This document shows, piece after piece, positions 54,039 to 63,765 of a DNA stretch of 64,000 nt. The DNA is from Candidatus Roslinia caecavium (GTDB lineage: Bacteria > Bacillota > Clostridia > Monoglobales > Monoglobaceae). The stretch covers positions 144,982-208,981 of the forward strand of contig CAJFTO010000002.1 of assembly GCA_904419955.1 (NCBI GenBank), written 5' to 3'. The notes beneath the pieces are model-generated. The model was not told where the DNA came from and made no database searches. It saw nothing but the letters and a program-made list of their open reading frames with translations. Every line of letters starts with the position of its first letter. Position 1 is the stretch's first letter. The position numbers and the translations under genes are program-made.

Positions 54039-54267
54039 TCACCACGAAGCCTGCAAACTACCGTGAAAACGTTATTCTTTGTGGTGACTATGTCACCTGT
54101 GGGCGTCACCTGACAGTCACCTGAGAGGCTTGAAACGTCACCCGACAAAAAACGACGTCACTGACATATGCGACGTTTAATGCAATTGTAATAATGGGAA
54201 ATTTTGGAAAAGTCACCCAGCGCAGCGCAAAGCCCGTAAAAACGTAATTCCTTGGGTGACTTTTTTT
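54039..54267 (+). other. Structured non-coding region with repeated GTCACC motifs
   Basis: Two related stem-loops lie here: 54039-54087 (10-bp stem, 29-nt loop) and 54208-54264 (12-bp stem AAAAGTCACCCA/TGGGTGACTTTT, 33-nt loop, then a T7 run). The loops share CCGTGAAAACGTTATTC / CCGTAAAAACGTAATTC. Eight GTCACC, GTCACT or GGTGAC cores occur between 54083 and 54260, including a perfect palindrome GGTGAC-TAT-GTCACC. No known RNA class, attachment site or transposon end was recognised. The 53936-54030 stretch before it is very AT-rich. Confidence 0.55.
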
Positions 54268-54496
54268 CGCGTGATAATATTCGGAACGCCAAATAGCGAC
54301 AGCTAAACCGTACAACATAAAAGAGCGGCTGTACCGCCGCTCTAATAGATATATTATTCTTTATATTCAGATATTTACACTAAATATACGTAATTCAATT
54401 ACCGCATATCCGTTGGGGTTTTATCCCTCGGCCTTATAATACTCCGATATTCGGCACATCTCTATATAAGCCGCGCCGCGTTTGCGAGCCTTTGGA

Positions 54497-55933
54497 TCAT
54501 TTGCCCAGCAGTCTGTCGTACATAGCCTGGTACTGCTTAGCGGATTCAGTCCAGCTGAAATCCTGCTTAAGCGCGTTTTTAACAAGCCCGTTCCAGACGT
54601 TCTTGTCCGCGAAGTAGCCGAGCGCCATACGCACAGTATACATCATGTCGTGGACCGTATACGGATAGAAGCTGAAGCCGTTGCCCTCGCCGGTGTACTG
54701 GTTGTACGGCTGTATCGTGTCCTTAAGGCCGCCCGTCTCGCGGACGATCGGGATCGTGCCGTAAGCCAAAGAGATTATCTGGCTGAGTCCGCACGGTTCG
54801 AACATCGACGGCATCAGGAACATATCGCAGGCCGCGTATACCTTATGCGCGAGCTCGTTGCTGAACATTATATTCGCCGACATCTTCTTCGGATTGCACC
54901 ACGCGTTGTGGCGGAACATATTCTCGTACTTGGCCTCGCCGGTTCCGACGACCACCAGCTCGATATCCATGCTCATAAGTTCGCCCATCGCCGCCGCTAT
55001 GAGATCGAAACCCTTCTGATCGACAAGACGGGATATTATACCTATCATAGCCTTTTCGCCGTCTACCTGAAGGCCAAGCTGCTCCTGAAGGCGGATCTTG
55101 TTCTCTTTCTTCTTGTTGAGAACGTTCCGGCCGTCGAAATTCTCAAAGATATACGGGTCGGTCTTGGGGTTGTATATGCTGTAATCGATACCGTTCAGTA
55201 TACCGAACAGCGACTGCGACCTCGCGCTGAGCAGGCCGTTCAGCTTCTCGCCGCCGAGCGGGGTCTGTATCTCCTGAGCGTAGGTCGGGCTGACCGTCGA
55301 GACGTAGTCCGAATATACTATTCCGCCCTTGAGCAGGTTCGCGCAGCCGTGGAATTCCAGTTTATCCGGCGTGAAGAACGTCTTGTCCAACGAGAAGAAA
55401 TCCGAAACTATATCCACTGAATAGATACCCTGATACTTGAGGTTGTGGATGGTAAACACCGTCTTTATATCTCTGTAGAAATCGTCCCTTACATAGTAAG
55501 CGTTCAGTATTACCGGAACCATGCCCGTCTGCCAGTCGTGACAGTGGATCACGTCCGGTCTCCAGTCGAGGTGTCTCAGTATCTCCAAAGCCGCCTTATC
55601 GAAGAACGCGAAACGCTCGAGGTCGTTCCATTTGTACAGATACGGGTCTCCAAAATAATACTCGTTATCGATGAAATAATACGTTACGCCGTCTTTGACA
55701 AGCTCAAAAACGCCGCAGTATTTTCTTCTCCAGCTAAGCGGAACATATATGAAAAACTTAAACTCAAGCTGTTCAACATATTCCTGGGGTATGCATCCGT
55801 ATTTCGGCATTACGACCCTAACGTCGTCGCCCAGCTTCGCCAGCGCCGAGGGAAGAGAGCCCACGACGTCGCCCAAACCGCCGGTCTTAGCGAAGGGCGC
55901 AACTTCAGATGAAACCATGTAAATTCTACTCAT
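54497..55933 (-). CDS. glgA: Glycogen synthase
   Basis: A GT5 glycosyltransferase that adds glucose from ADP-glucose to growing alpha-1,4 glucan. The 478-residue protein begins MSRIYMVSSEVAPFAKTGGLGDVVG, containing the ADP-binding KTGGL motif, and the C-terminal half has MPSMFEPCGLSQIISLAYGTIPIVRETGGL, the conserved acceptor and nucleotide site. I start at 55933 because GAAAGGAGTAGATGTT precedes it; an in-frame ATG at 55951 lies inside that leader. It is the last gene of the glgB-C-D-A cluster, separated from glgD by 350 nt containing two repeat copies. Confidence 0.96.
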   Translation of the reverse strand: MSRIYMVSSEVAPFAKTGGLGDVVGSLPSALAKLGDDVRVVMPKYGCIPQEYVEQLEFKFFIYVPLSWRRKYCGVFELVKDGVTYYFIDNEYYFGDPYLYKWNDLERFAFFDKAALEILRHLDWRPDVIHCHDWQTGMVPVILNAYYVRDDFYRDIKTVFTIHNLKYQGIYSVDIVSDFFSLDKTFFTPDKLEFHGCANLLKGGIVYSDYVSTVSPTYAQEIQTPLGGEKLNGLLSARSQSLFGILNGIDYSIYNPKTDPYIFENFDGRNVLNKKKENKIRLQEQLGLQVDGEKAMIGIISRLVDQKGFDLIAAAMGELMSMDIELVVVGTGEAKYENMFRHNAWCNPKKMSANIMFSNELAHKVYAACDMFLMPSMFEPCGLSQIISLAYGTIPIVRETGGLKDTIQPYNQYTGEGNGFSFYPYTVHDMMYTVRMALGYFADKNVWNGLVKNALKQDFSWTESAKQYQAMYDRLLGK

Positions 55934-55953
55934 AACATCTACTCCTTTCAACG

Positions 55954-56133
55954 TAGTATTTAGGTATTAGTAATTAGGGATTAGGCGGTGAAAACGCTTT
56001 TGTAGCGTGGAAACGGCTTCTGTAACGTAATAGGAAAACAGAGTATTCCGTTTCCGCAAACAAAGCTGTTCGGCGTTACACGGGCGAATTTTTGTTTCTA
56101 CTCCCTAACGCCTATTATCCTAATCCATACGTT
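55954..56133. repeat. Dispersed non-coding repeat, copy C (glgD-glgA gap)
   Basis: It contains GTATTCCGTTTCCGCAAACA and a GGCGTTACAC core matching copies A and B, and is framed by TTAGGGATTAGG and CCTATTATCCTAATCC, an imperfect inverted pair. Confidence 0.6.
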
Positions 56134-56280
56134 GATTAGGCGGTGAAAACGCTTCTTTTGCCGTTTTACGGCCTCTAAACCGTATAGGACTACAGCGTAT
56201 TCCATTTCCGCAAGCGTTCGCGTTCAGCGTTACAATAGCGATTTTTGCCCCTACTCCCTAATACCTACTATCCTAACTCC
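56134..56280. repeat. Dispersed non-coding repeat, copy D (glgD-glgA gap)
   Basis: It begins GATTAGGCGGTGAAAACGCTT, the same opening as copy C, contains GTATTCCATTTCCGCAA and CAGCGTTACAA, and ends CCCTAATACCTACTATCC. It lies directly beside copy C as a tandem pair. Confidence 0.6.
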
Positions 56281-56284
56281 TATG

Positions 56285-57415
56285 TTATATAACGGTATTC
56301 TTGCCTATTACCATCGGATACGTATCCTGGCCGACAAGTTTCTTGCCGCTTCTTAGAACTACGCCCTTATCGAATATAACGTTCTCGAGCAGGCAGTTGT
56401 CCATTATCTCGGAATCCTGCATGATTATGCAGTTCTCGACCGAGGTTCCTCTGCCGATATGCACGCCTCTGAAGAGTATGCAGTTTTTGACCGAGCCTTC
56501 TATTTTACAGCCGTCGGCGATGAACGAGTTCTCGACCTCCGCCGTCCTGCTGTATTTCGTGGGGACCGTGTCCTTAATCTTGGTGTAGATCGGGCTGTCG
56601 TTGTTTAATCCGAACAGCTCGTCTCTGACCTCTTTCTTGAGCAGATCGAGGTTGAAGCAATAATAAGACTGTATACTGTCTATCTTTTTCTTATAGCCGT
56701 TGAACTCGTACGCCGCAATATTCAGCTTGTTCAGATTAGCTATGAATATATCCTTGCTTATGGTGTGATAGCCGTGAGCCATAGCGTCCTCGACCAGCTC
56801 CATAAGCAGTTCCCTCTTTATCAGGAACATATGCATATAGGAATAGTTGGACTTCTGTTTTCTCGGATATACGTATATATCCTCGACGTCGCCGTCCTTT
56901 ACGTCGAGCAGGATATGCCTTTTCAGATCCTTGGTGGTCAATTCTCCCACTTCGGTGTAGATCAGGGTTATATCCGCCTGTTTTTCCATGTGATATTCAA
57001 GCGCCGCGTCGAAGTCTATATTGCATATGGTGTTACAGTCGGCGACCAGCATATACTCCTGCTTGCTCTTGTTCAAAAACGGCAGCACGCCCTCGAGCAC
57101 ATCTATCCCGCCGCCGAGCTGCTTTTCGCTCGACTCGCCCGTGTCTTTAGGCGGAAGTATGTAGAGTCCGTCGTCCTTTCTATCCATATCCCAAGCTTTT
57201 CCCGTACCGAGATGGTCGTTAAGCGACTGATAATTAACAGGCGTTGTTATACCGACCTTAACTATTCCCGAATTTACCATATTCGAAAGAATAAAATCTA
57301 TAATCCTGTATCTTCCCCCAACCGGAACGGCCGCCAGCGAACGCATACTTGTCAGCTCGCCCATGCTTGCTTCCGGATTCTCTGAGAAAATAAGACCTAA
57401 CATATCATTTTTCAA
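56285..57415 (-). CDS. glgD: GlgD, regulatory partner of ADP-glucose pyrophosphorylase
   Basis: A 376-residue homologue of GlgC. It keeps the nucleotidyltransferase fold and left-handed beta-helix C-terminus (NSFIADGCKIEGSVKNCILF) but has VADCNTICNIDF where GlgC has the catalytic [10 protein letters not shown] region, and lacks the GGQGSRL phosphate loop (GLIFSENPEASMGEL instead). In Bacillota GlgD forms a hetero-oligomer with GlgC and tunes it, with little or no activity itself. I start at the TTG at 57415 after GAGGTGATTACA. It follows glgC by 26 nt and is co-transcribed. Confidence 0.95.
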   Translation of the reverse strand: MKNDMLGLIFSENPEASMGELTSMRSLAAVPVGGRYRIIDFILSNMVNSGIVKVGITTPVNYQSLNDHLGTGKAWDMDRKDDGLYILPPKDTGESSEKQLGGGIDVLEGVLPFLNKSKQEYMLVADCNTICNIDFDAALEYHMEKQADITLIYTEVGELTTKDLKRHILLDVKDGDVEDIYVYPRKQKSNYSYMHMFLIKRELLMELVEDAMAHGYHTISKDIFIANLNKLNIAAYEFNGYKKKIDSIQSYYCFNLDLLKKEVRDELFGLNNDSPIYTKIKDTVPTKYSRTAEVENSFIADGCKIEGSVKNCILFRGVHIGRGTSVENCIIMQDSEIMDNCLLENVIFDKGVVLRSGKKLVGQDTYPMVIGKNTVI

Positions 57416-57441
57416 TGTAATCACCTCATTAAATCAATTTA

Positions 57442-58662
57442 TTATTCTATATCCTCAGTAACCATACAGCACGGAGCGATCTCTACGCCGTCGCCGATCT
57501 TGATTCCCGGACCGATCAATGTAATGTCGTCTGTGCAGATTTTTGTATTATAGAATTTATTATTTGCGTTCTCGTTCTCGCTTCCAAGTCTTACGCCCTT
57601 GCCTATAACGGCGTCCTGACCGACGATGGACTTTGCGATCACGGCGTCCTCTCCTATCACCGCGCCCGGCATGATTATTGAATCCTTAATGGTCGCGCCC
57701 TCGCCTATAGTAACGCCTTCAAAGAGCACCGAATGTTCGACCGAGCCGTATATCTCGCAGCCTTCCGTCGTATAGCTGTTCTTTATCCGTCCGGTCTCGC
57801 CTACGTACTGAGGCGGCTTGACCGGGTTCTTGCTGAATATCTTCCACGAGTCGTCGTCCAAGTCGCAGCCCGGGTTCTCCTCGAGAAGCTCCATATTCGC
57901 CTCCCAAAGGCTCTGTATCGTTCCGACGTCTTTCCAGTATCCCTCGAATCTGTGAGCGATCAGCTTTAATCCGTCGCCGAGCATTTTCGGGATGATGTTT
58001 TTGCCGAAATCGTTGTCCGAATTGGGGTCGTTCTCGTCGTCCGTCAAATACTTGCGCAGAACTTCCCAGCTGAAGCAGTAAACGCCCATCGACGCCAGAT
58101 TGCTCTTCGGCTCGGCCGGCTTCTCCTCAAACTCGATTATGTTCATATCGTCGTCGGTGTTCATAATGCCGAATCTCGACGCCTCGTCCCACGGCACCTC
58201 TATGACCGCTATGGTCGCGTCCGCGTTGGCCTTTTTATGAGCCTGGACCATCTTGTTATAGTCCATCTTATATATGTGGTCTCCGGACAGGATAACTACG
58301 TATTTGGGATTGAACTGAGCGATAAAGCTCAAATTCTGGTAGATAGCGTTAGCCGTGCCCTTATACCATTCGCCCTTTTCCGCAGAGGTATACGGCGGGA
58401 GCACGAAAACGCCGCCGTTCGTTCTGTCAAGATCCCACGACTGACCGCTTGCGATATATGTATTCAGCTCGAGCGGCTGGTACTGAGTGAGAACTCCGAC
58501 CGTGTCTATGCCCGAGTGAGTACAATTGCTGAGCGGAAAATCAATGATCCTGTATTTGCCCCCAAAAGGAACCGCAGGCTTAGCTACATGCTTGGTCAGA
58601 ATACCTAAACGGCTGCCCTGACCTCCGGCAAGGATCATCGCAACGCATTCTTTTGATTTCAT
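57442..58662 (-). CDS. glgC: Glucose-1-phosphate adenylyltransferase
   Basis: Makes ADP-glucose from ATP and glucose-1-phosphate, the committed step of glycogen synthesis. The 406-residue protein has the phosphate loop [13 protein letters not shown], the substrate segment [13 protein letters not shown] and the C-terminal beta-helix ([20 protein letters not shown]). The start at 58662 is set by GGAGGAGATAAAA; an in-frame ATG at 58680 lies upstream of that site. It lies between glgB and glgD in one operon. Confidence 0.97.
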   Translation of the reverse strand: MKSKECVAMILAGGQGSRLGILTKHVAKPAVPFGGKYRIIDFPLSNCTHSGIDTVGVLTQYQPLELNTYIASGQSWDLDRTNGGVFVLPPYTSAEKGEWYKGTANAIYQNLSFIAQFNPKYVVILSGDHIYKMDYNKMVQAHKKANADATIAVIEVPWDEASRFGIMNTDDDMNIIEFEEKPAEPKSNLASMGVYCFSWEVLRKYLTDDENDPNSDNDFGKNIIPKMLGDGLKLIAHRFEGYWKDVGTIQSLWEANMELLEENPGCDLDDDSWKIFSKNPVKPPQYVGETGRIKNSYTTEGCEIYGSVEHSVLFEGVTIGEGATIKDSIIMPGAVIGEDAVIAKSIVGQDAVIGKGVRLGSENENANNKFYNTKICTDDITLIGPGIKIGDGVEIAPCCMVTEDIE

Positions 58663-58778
58663 TTTTATCTCCTCCTGCACGCGTTAAAATGTATTTTTAT
58701 CTTAACGCATTTATATTAAATTTTTATTCAGCTTCTTTAAGCTTTAGTTTAAATATATTAAATCTATATTAATTTTAT

Positions 58779-60956
58779 TTATTCTTTTTCCTCTTTACCG
58801 GCGCCCTTGTCGGCTTCTTCCTTCTTCGCCTTGAGAATCGCCAGATCCTCCGCCGCGATAACGTCGTCGTTTCTGCTCGCCGCTATCGTATGATTGGAGT
58901 TTTTCTGTATCTTAGCGCCCTCGTCCGCGGCTTCTTTAGCCGCGTTCTCCGTCTTTTTCGCCCCGTCTTTCTTGGCAGCGCCGGCGCTCTTCTTTCTGCG
59001 CTTTACCGTCGGCGGCAGTTTTTCCATATACAGCGCGGTAAGCGGCGGCATGAACACCTCGATCGAGAACGGCTGACCGTCGCACTCTTCGTCTATCGCG
59101 TGGTACGTCCGCGTTCCCTTTCCGTCGCCGCCGTATTTCGCGGCGTTGGAGTTGAATATTACCTTATAGTCGCCGTCCTCCGGCACGCCTATGGTATACT
59201 TCTCTCTCGCCACCGGCGTGAAGTTGAGCGCCACGAGTATCTCTTCCTTCTGATCCTTGGACATCCTCATATACGCCAATATACTGTTAGACGCGTCCTC
59301 GGCCTTTAGCCACTTAAAGCCTTTCCACTCTCCGCCAAGCTCGCGCTCTATCTCGTAGAACGACCTTCTGTCCTGATAGAAATGACCGAGATCGGCCGAA
59401 TACTTCCACATCTTCTGATGCGCCTCGTATTCCTCGAGACACCAGTCGAGCTGTTCGGCGTAACGCCATTCCACGAACTGTCCGAACTCGCCGCCCATAA
59501 ACAGCAATTTCTTGCCCGGGTGCGAATACATAAACGCGTACAGCAGTCTCAGCTGCGCGAATTTCTCCTCGTACGTTCCCCACATCTTATCGATAAGGCT
59601 CCTCTTGCCGTGAACCACCTCGTCGTGCGAGAGCGCGAGTATATAGTTCTCGGCGAAAGCGTACATCATCGGGAAGGTCAGCCTGCCGTGATTGCCCTTT
59701 CTAAACAGCGGGTCGCACTGCATATAGTCCAAAACATCGTGCATCCAGCCCATGTTCCACTTGAAGTTGAAACCGAGTCCGCCCTCGTGAGCCGACTGCG
59801 TAACTCCGCCCCACGCCGTGGACTCCTCGGCTATCATCAGCACGTTGGGGAATCTTTCAAACATCGATTTGTTGAGCTGCTGCAGGAACTTGATCGCCTC
59901 GAGGTTCTCCTTGCCGCCATATTTGTTCGGCAGCCATTCGCCGTCGTTGCGGTTGTAATCCAAGTAGAGCATACTCGATACCGCGTCCACTCTGAGTCCG
60001 TCGAAGTGGTATTCGCTCACCCAGAACAGGGCGTTGGAGATGAGGAACGACCAGACCTCGGTCTTCGTCCAGTCGAAGACCAGCGTGCCCCACTCCTTGT
60101 GCTCGCCGAGTCTGCTGTCCGGATGTTCGAAGAGACACTCGCCGTCAAACCGAGCGAGAGCGTAGGCGTCGCGCGGGAAATGCGCCGGCACCCAGTCCAT
60201 TATAACGCCTATGTCGTTCTTGTGACATTGATCTATGAAATACTTGAGATCCGCCGGCTTGCCGAACCTTGAATTCGCGCTGTAATAGCCGGTCACCTGA
60301 TATCCCCAAGAACCGTCGTACGGGTACTCCGCAAGCGGCATGACCTCTATGTGGGTATAGCCCATCTTCTTTATATACGGTATCAGCTCCTCGGCCATCT
60401 CTCTATAGCTGAGATAAGTCCCGTCGTCGTGCGTCTTCCAAGACGCGAAATGCATCTCGTAAATATTTATCGGCTTGTCGTAGGGCTCGGTCTTAGACCG
60501 CTTTTTGATCCACTCGCCGTCCTCCCATTCGTAGCTCAGATCGGCCGTGACCGACGCGTTCGCGGGTCTCACCTCGCTGTAGAACGCGAACGGATCCGCC
60601 TTTAAGATTATATCCCCCCGGCTGGTCTCGATGCTGAACTTATAGCACTGCCCCTCGGTCGCGCCCTCTATAAAGGCCTCCCATATGCCGAAGTTTACGT
60701 GCTTATACATATAACCGCGTCTTCTGTCCCAGCCGTTGGCGTCGCAGACCACCGACACCGACTTCGCGTGAGGCGCCCAAACGGCGAAGAGGTAACCCTC
60801 CTTCCCGTCGAACGACGTGCATTTATGCGCGCCGAGCATGCGGTACGCTTCGTAATTGACGCCTTTATTGAATAAGTACATAGGCGCGTCGTCGATATAC
60901 GTGCCCGCGTCTCTCTTTAATTCGCTGTCATGTTTCTTGGGTTCTAATTTCTTCAT
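58779..60956 (-). CDS. glgB: 1,4-alpha-glucan branching enzyme with charged C-terminal extension
   Basis: A GH13 enzyme that forms alpha-1,6 branches in glycogen. The 725-residue protein has a CBM48 domain (about 35-140), the GH13 barrel with the nucleophile region DGLRVDAVSSMLY, the acid VLMIAEEST and ALSHDEVVHGK, and the all-beta C domain. After about residue 645 there is an extra tail of roughly 80 residues, Lys/Ala/Glu-rich and apparently disordered (KRRKKSAGAAKKDGAKK), which is not part of the family. It begins the cluster; ribosome-binding site GGAGAAATC. Confidence 0.95.
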   Translation of the reverse strand: MKKLEPKKHDSELKRDAGTYIDDAPMYLFNKGVNYEAYRMLGAHKCTSFDGKEGYLFAVWAPHAKSVSVVCDANGWDRRRGYMYKHVNFGIWEAFIEGATEGQCYKFSIETSRGDIILKADPFAFYSEVRPANASVTADLSYEWEDGEWIKKRSKTEPYDKPINIYEMHFASWKTHDDGTYLSYREMAEELIPYIKKMGYTHIEVMPLAEYPYDGSWGYQVTGYYSANSRFGKPADLKYFIDQCHKNDIGVIMDWVPAHFPRDAYALARFDGECLFEHPDSRLGEHKEWGTLVFDWTKTEVWSFLISNALFWVSEYHFDGLRVDAVSSMLYLDYNRNDGEWLPNKYGGKENLEAIKFLQQLNKSMFERFPNVLMIAEESTAWGGVTQSAHEGGLGFNFKWNMGWMHDVLDYMQCDPLFRKGNHGRLTFPMMYAFAENYILALSHDEVVHGKRSLIDKMWGTYEEKFAQLRLLYAFMYSHPGKKLLFMGGEFGQFVEWRYAEQLDWCLEEYEAHQKMWKYSADLGHFYQDRRSFYEIERELGGEWKGFKWLKAEDASNSILAYMRMSKDQKEEILVALNFTPVAREKYTIGVPEDGDYKVIFNSNAAKYGGDGKGTRTYHAIDEECDGQPFSIEVFMPPLTALYMEKLPPTVKRRKKSAGAAKKDGAKKTENAAKEAADEGAKIQKNSNHTIAASRNDDVIAAEDLAILKAKKEEADKGAGKEEKE

Positions 60957-61152
60957 AATGATTTCTCCTAAAGCTATGCTTGATTTATACTTATGTCCAA
61001 CAATATTCTATATGTAATTAAACGGCAAACGACCGGCATACGCGCCGTGCGCGCTAAGCGCCGCGCTTATAGTTTAAGCGCCGTATCCTGCCGACGCAAA
61101 ATCATATGTAAATCTTTTCACGGTAACAATTGGGATCATTGCTCTGTGTGGG

Positions 61153-61182
61153 ATTATATTTTTATACTTTCTTTTAAATCAA
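61153..61182 (-). promoter_or_regulatory. Candidate promoter of the glg cluster
   Basis: Minus-strand TTGATT (61182-61177), 18-nt spacer and TATAAT (61158-61153). The leader to glgB would be about 190 nt. The remaining bases between 60957 and 61439 show short GC-rich inverted repeats (about 61035-61100) but no gene. Confidence 0.5.
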
Positions 61183-61433
61183 AATAAACTTTTATATATA
61201 TTAAACAATTTCATTGTATCATAATGGAGTTTTTTTGTCCATTTTAATTCCACATAAAGTTGCACAAATTTATTTTAAAAAATTGTGCATTATATCGTAG
61301 CGATACTTTAGAACAAAACATATTTTTCGGCGTAATTGTCTTTTTAAGGCGCTCCGCGGCGAAAAACGCGACGCGCTTTACCGGCTTTATTACAGCCGAA
61401 AAAACAGAATTAAAACCGCCTAAACTCAAAACC

Positions 61434-61472
61434 GATAAATATAAAGCCGCCGGCTCTTAGGGAACCGGCGGC
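61434..61472 (-). terminator. Terminator after the XTP/dITP pyrophosphatase gene
   Basis: GCCGCCGG and CCGGCGGC form an 8-bp stem with an 11-nt loop; the minus strand continues TTTATATTTATC. It lies 8 nt after the stop at 61480. Confidence 0.8.
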
Positions 61473-61479
61473 GGGCGCC

Positions 61480-62070
61480 TCAGCGGCTCTTTATATATTC
61501 GGCCGCCTTTTTAAGCGCCGCGCTCCTGTGACTGATCGAATTCTTGATATCCGGATCCATCTGCGCCAAGGTCATATTATACTCGTCCGAAAAAAATACC
61601 GGATCGTATCCGAAGCCGCCCTCTCCGGCTCTCTCCTCGGTTATCCTGCCCGGGCATACGCCCCTGAACGTCCTGACCTCCTCGCCCGGGAACGCTACCG
61701 CTATAACGCATACGAACTCGGCCGTTCTCCGCTCGGGAGCTACGCCTTTAAGTTCGCTCAGGAGCTTGTCTATATTCGCGTCGTCGGACGCGTTCTCGCC
61801 CGCATATCTCGCGGTGTACACGCCCGGAGCGCCGCCCAGATAATCCACGCAGAGCCCGCTGTCGTCGGCGATCGTCGGCGCGTTCAAAGCGTTCATGATA
61901 GCAACCGCTTTCTTGGCCGCGTTCTCCTCGAACGTGTTTCCGTCCTCTACGACCTCTATATCCCCGGCTCCGGCTTCCCTTTGGGTCGTTACCTCAAACT
62001 CTCCGCCCAAGATGGCCTTGATCTCCTCCGCCTTGTGTTTATTATTGCTCGCCAAAACAAACTTATACAT
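61480..62070 (-). CDS. rdgB: XTP/dITP pyrophosphatase (HAM1/RdgB family)
   Basis: A house-cleaning enzyme that hydrolyses non-canonical purine triphosphates (XTP, ITP, dITP) to monophosphates. The 196-residue protein has the family motifs LASNNKHKAEEI at the start, ADDSGLCVDYLGGAPGVYTARYAGE with the catalytic Asp, GFGYDPVFF and SHRSAALKK. Ribosome-binding site GGAGGATCGGAT. It lies 54 nt behind the zinc-ribbon gene and is probably in its transcript. Confidence 0.96.
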   Translation of the reverse strand: MYKFVLASNNKHKAEEIKAILGGEFEVTTQREAGAGDIEVVEDGNTFEENAAKKAVAIMNALNAPTIADDSGLCVDYLGGAPGVYTARYAGENASDDANIDKLLSELKGVAPERRTAEFVCVIAVAFPGEEVRTFRGVCPGRITEERAGEGGFGYDPVFFSDEYNMTLAQMDPDIKNSISHRSAALKKAAEYIKSR

Positions 62071-62124
62071 ATCCGATCCTCCGAATCCAATCTAAAATTT
62101 TATTCCATATTAAATCGTCCAAGC

Positions 62125-62439
62125 TTACAGCGCGATATTCTCCGCTTCTTCAAGGTCGCTCTCCGCGACGTAGATATCGACTCCGAGCGCGGTTAGACCC
62201 ATGAACACCTTACAGTAAGAATCCGAGCCCTTGTACTTTTTGTACGCGTATATCCCCTCGCTTTTAAGTTTCGATATGATTATATCCGCCTCGTAATCGT
62301 CCGCCGCCTCGCACAGCTTGACCGGCTTTTCATACGGGTCGGGCTCCCGCCGCTCCGGCTTTTCGACCAGCTCGCAGCCGCAGTCCGCGCATACCGTATA
62401 TCCGTCTCTGTACTCCTGTCCGCAATTTGGACAAAACAT
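62125..62439 (-). CDS. Zinc-ribbon DUF2007-type protein
   Basis: A 104-residue protein with an N-terminal zinc ribbon (CPNC at 3-6 and CADC at 17-20) and a DUF2007-like C-terminal fold (about 38-104, [45 protein letters not shown]). DUF2007 domains resemble PII-like sensors and are annotated as putative signal-transducing proteins; no ligand or partner is known. It lies between rsmA and rdgB on the same strand. Confidence 0.85.
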   Translation of the reverse strand: MFCPNCGQEYRDGYTVCADCGCELVEKPERREPDPYEKPVKLCEAADDYEADIIISKLKSEGIYAYKKYKGSDSYCKVFMGLTALGVDIYVAESDLEEAENIAL

Positions 62440-62614
62440 ATCGATCTCGCCGCCTTTCCGCCCGCCGACTATCTTTTACCACTCCCTTACCGCGGGCCGG
62501 TAAGGAGCATAGCTCGACCCCCGCAAAAACGCGCTCCGTCTAAAACGCGGTCTTACGACGACCCGATCCGCCGACTGTTTTTAATCGGCCTTTTTTCTTA
62601 AAATATCTCCGGAT

Positions 62615-63493
62615 CTATTCTTCGCCGCTCGCGGCGCGGTATTCGGCGCACCTGTCGCTCAGCTCGGCAAACTGCTCTATACTCAGCTTTTCGCCGCGGA
62701 TATCCGGTCTTAAACCCATTTCATCGAGCATACTTATTATAGCCGCTTTCTCTATCTTGATATACGGACTCCCGGCCAGCGAATTTACCAGCGTCTTTCT
62801 CCTTTGCCCGAACGCCGACTTTACCACCTTAAAAAACACGTCGGTATCCTTTACCTTTACCGCCGATTCCTTAAGTACGTCGAGCTTTATCGCGACCGAC
62901 GCGACCTTTGGCTGGGGCATGAAACAATGCGGCTCCGCCCTGCAAACTATTTCGGGTCTGGTATAATACTGGACCGCGACCGACAGCGCGCCGTAGTCCT
63001 TTCCGACGCCCGCCGCCATCCTGAGCGCGACCTCTTTCTGAACCATAAGAGTCATGGATCTGACGTCCGCGCCGCTCTCTAAAAGCGACATAATTATAGG
63101 CGTGGTTATATAATACGGCAGATTCGCCGCAACTATAAACGGCTCGCCGCCGAACTGCTCCTCAACGAGCGCGGCTATGTCTACGTCCATTATATCGGCG
63201 TTTATAAGCGTAAAATTATCGAACTCGGCCATGGTCTCGCTTAAGACGGGGATCAAAGCCTTGTCTATCTCCACCGCGACCAGCTTTTTGGCGCGCGCGG
63301 CCAGCTCCCTCGACAGCGTTCCCGCTCCGGGGCCTATCTCCAGCGCGTTTATCTCCCCACATGCCCCGGACGCGTCCACTATCTTGTCTAAAACGTTTTT
63401 ATCTATCAGGAAATTCTGTCCCAGACTCTTAGAAAACGAGAACCCGTGTCTTTTAAGTATCTCTTTAAGTTCGCTCGGACTTGTCAAATTCAA
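62615..63493 (-). CDS. rsmA: 16S rRNA (adenine1518-N6/adenine1519-N6)-dimethyltransferase
   Basis: RsmA (KsgA) dimethylates two adjacent adenines at the 3' end of 16S rRNA during 30S maturation. The 292-residue protein has FSFSKSLGQNFLIDKNVLDKI, the S-adenosylmethionine motif EIGPGAGTLSREL, the catalytic NLPYYITTPI and the C-terminal helical domain (FGQRRKTLVNSL). I start at the TTG at 63493 because GAGGTGATACGG precedes it; the frame is open further upstream to 63547. Erm-type methyltransferases are related but shorter, so RsmA is the better call. Confidence 0.95.
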   Translation of the reverse strand: MNLTSPSELKEILKRHGFSFSKSLGQNFLIDKNVLDKIVDASGACGEINALEIGPGAGTLSRELAARAKKLVAVEIDKALIPVLSETMAEFDNFTLINADIMDVDIAALVEEQFGGEPFIVAANLPYYITTPIIMSLLESGADVRSMTLMVQKEVALRMAAGVGKDYGALSVAVQYYTRPEIVCRAEPHCFMPQPKVASVAIKLDVLKESAVKVKDTDVFFKVVKSAFGQRRKTLVNSLAGSPYIKIEKAAIISMLDEMGLRPDIRGEKLSIEQFAELSDRCAEYRAASGEE

Positions 63494-63765
63494 CCGTATC
63501 ACCTCGCAAAAGCGGCTCTTGGCCTGTTTATAAGGATTATAACACATAATCCCGGCCGTGTAAACTTATTGTTGGTTTAAAGCGTTTTCATGAGAACTTA
63601 TAAACGCAGTCAATCTAATACGCGCTTCTTCTAAGACGCCCGGTACAACCGATATTGGTTATACTTTTGGTTATATCAAAAATTATATATATGGATTATA
63701 ATAATACCGACGCTATAATCGCAGCGTAAAATAAAATGAGATCGGAAAGCGTGTTGGATAACGAT

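Noticed and set aside
54039..54267. Integron attC sites or CRISPR repeats
   Set aside because: The GTTRRRY/RYYYAAC core sites of attC are absent, and the repeated motifs are too short and irregularly spaced for a CRISPR array; no cas gene or integrase is nearby.
54106..54318. A 70-codon minus-strand open frame in the GTCACC region
   Set aside because: It has no ribosome-binding site, its composition follows the repeated DNA motifs, and it crosses the stem-loops; it looks like a chance frame.
61244..61460. Two overlapping opposite-strand open frames of about 60 codons downstream of rdgB
   Set aside because: Neither has a ribosome-binding site or recognisable sequence, and one runs through the rdgB terminator.
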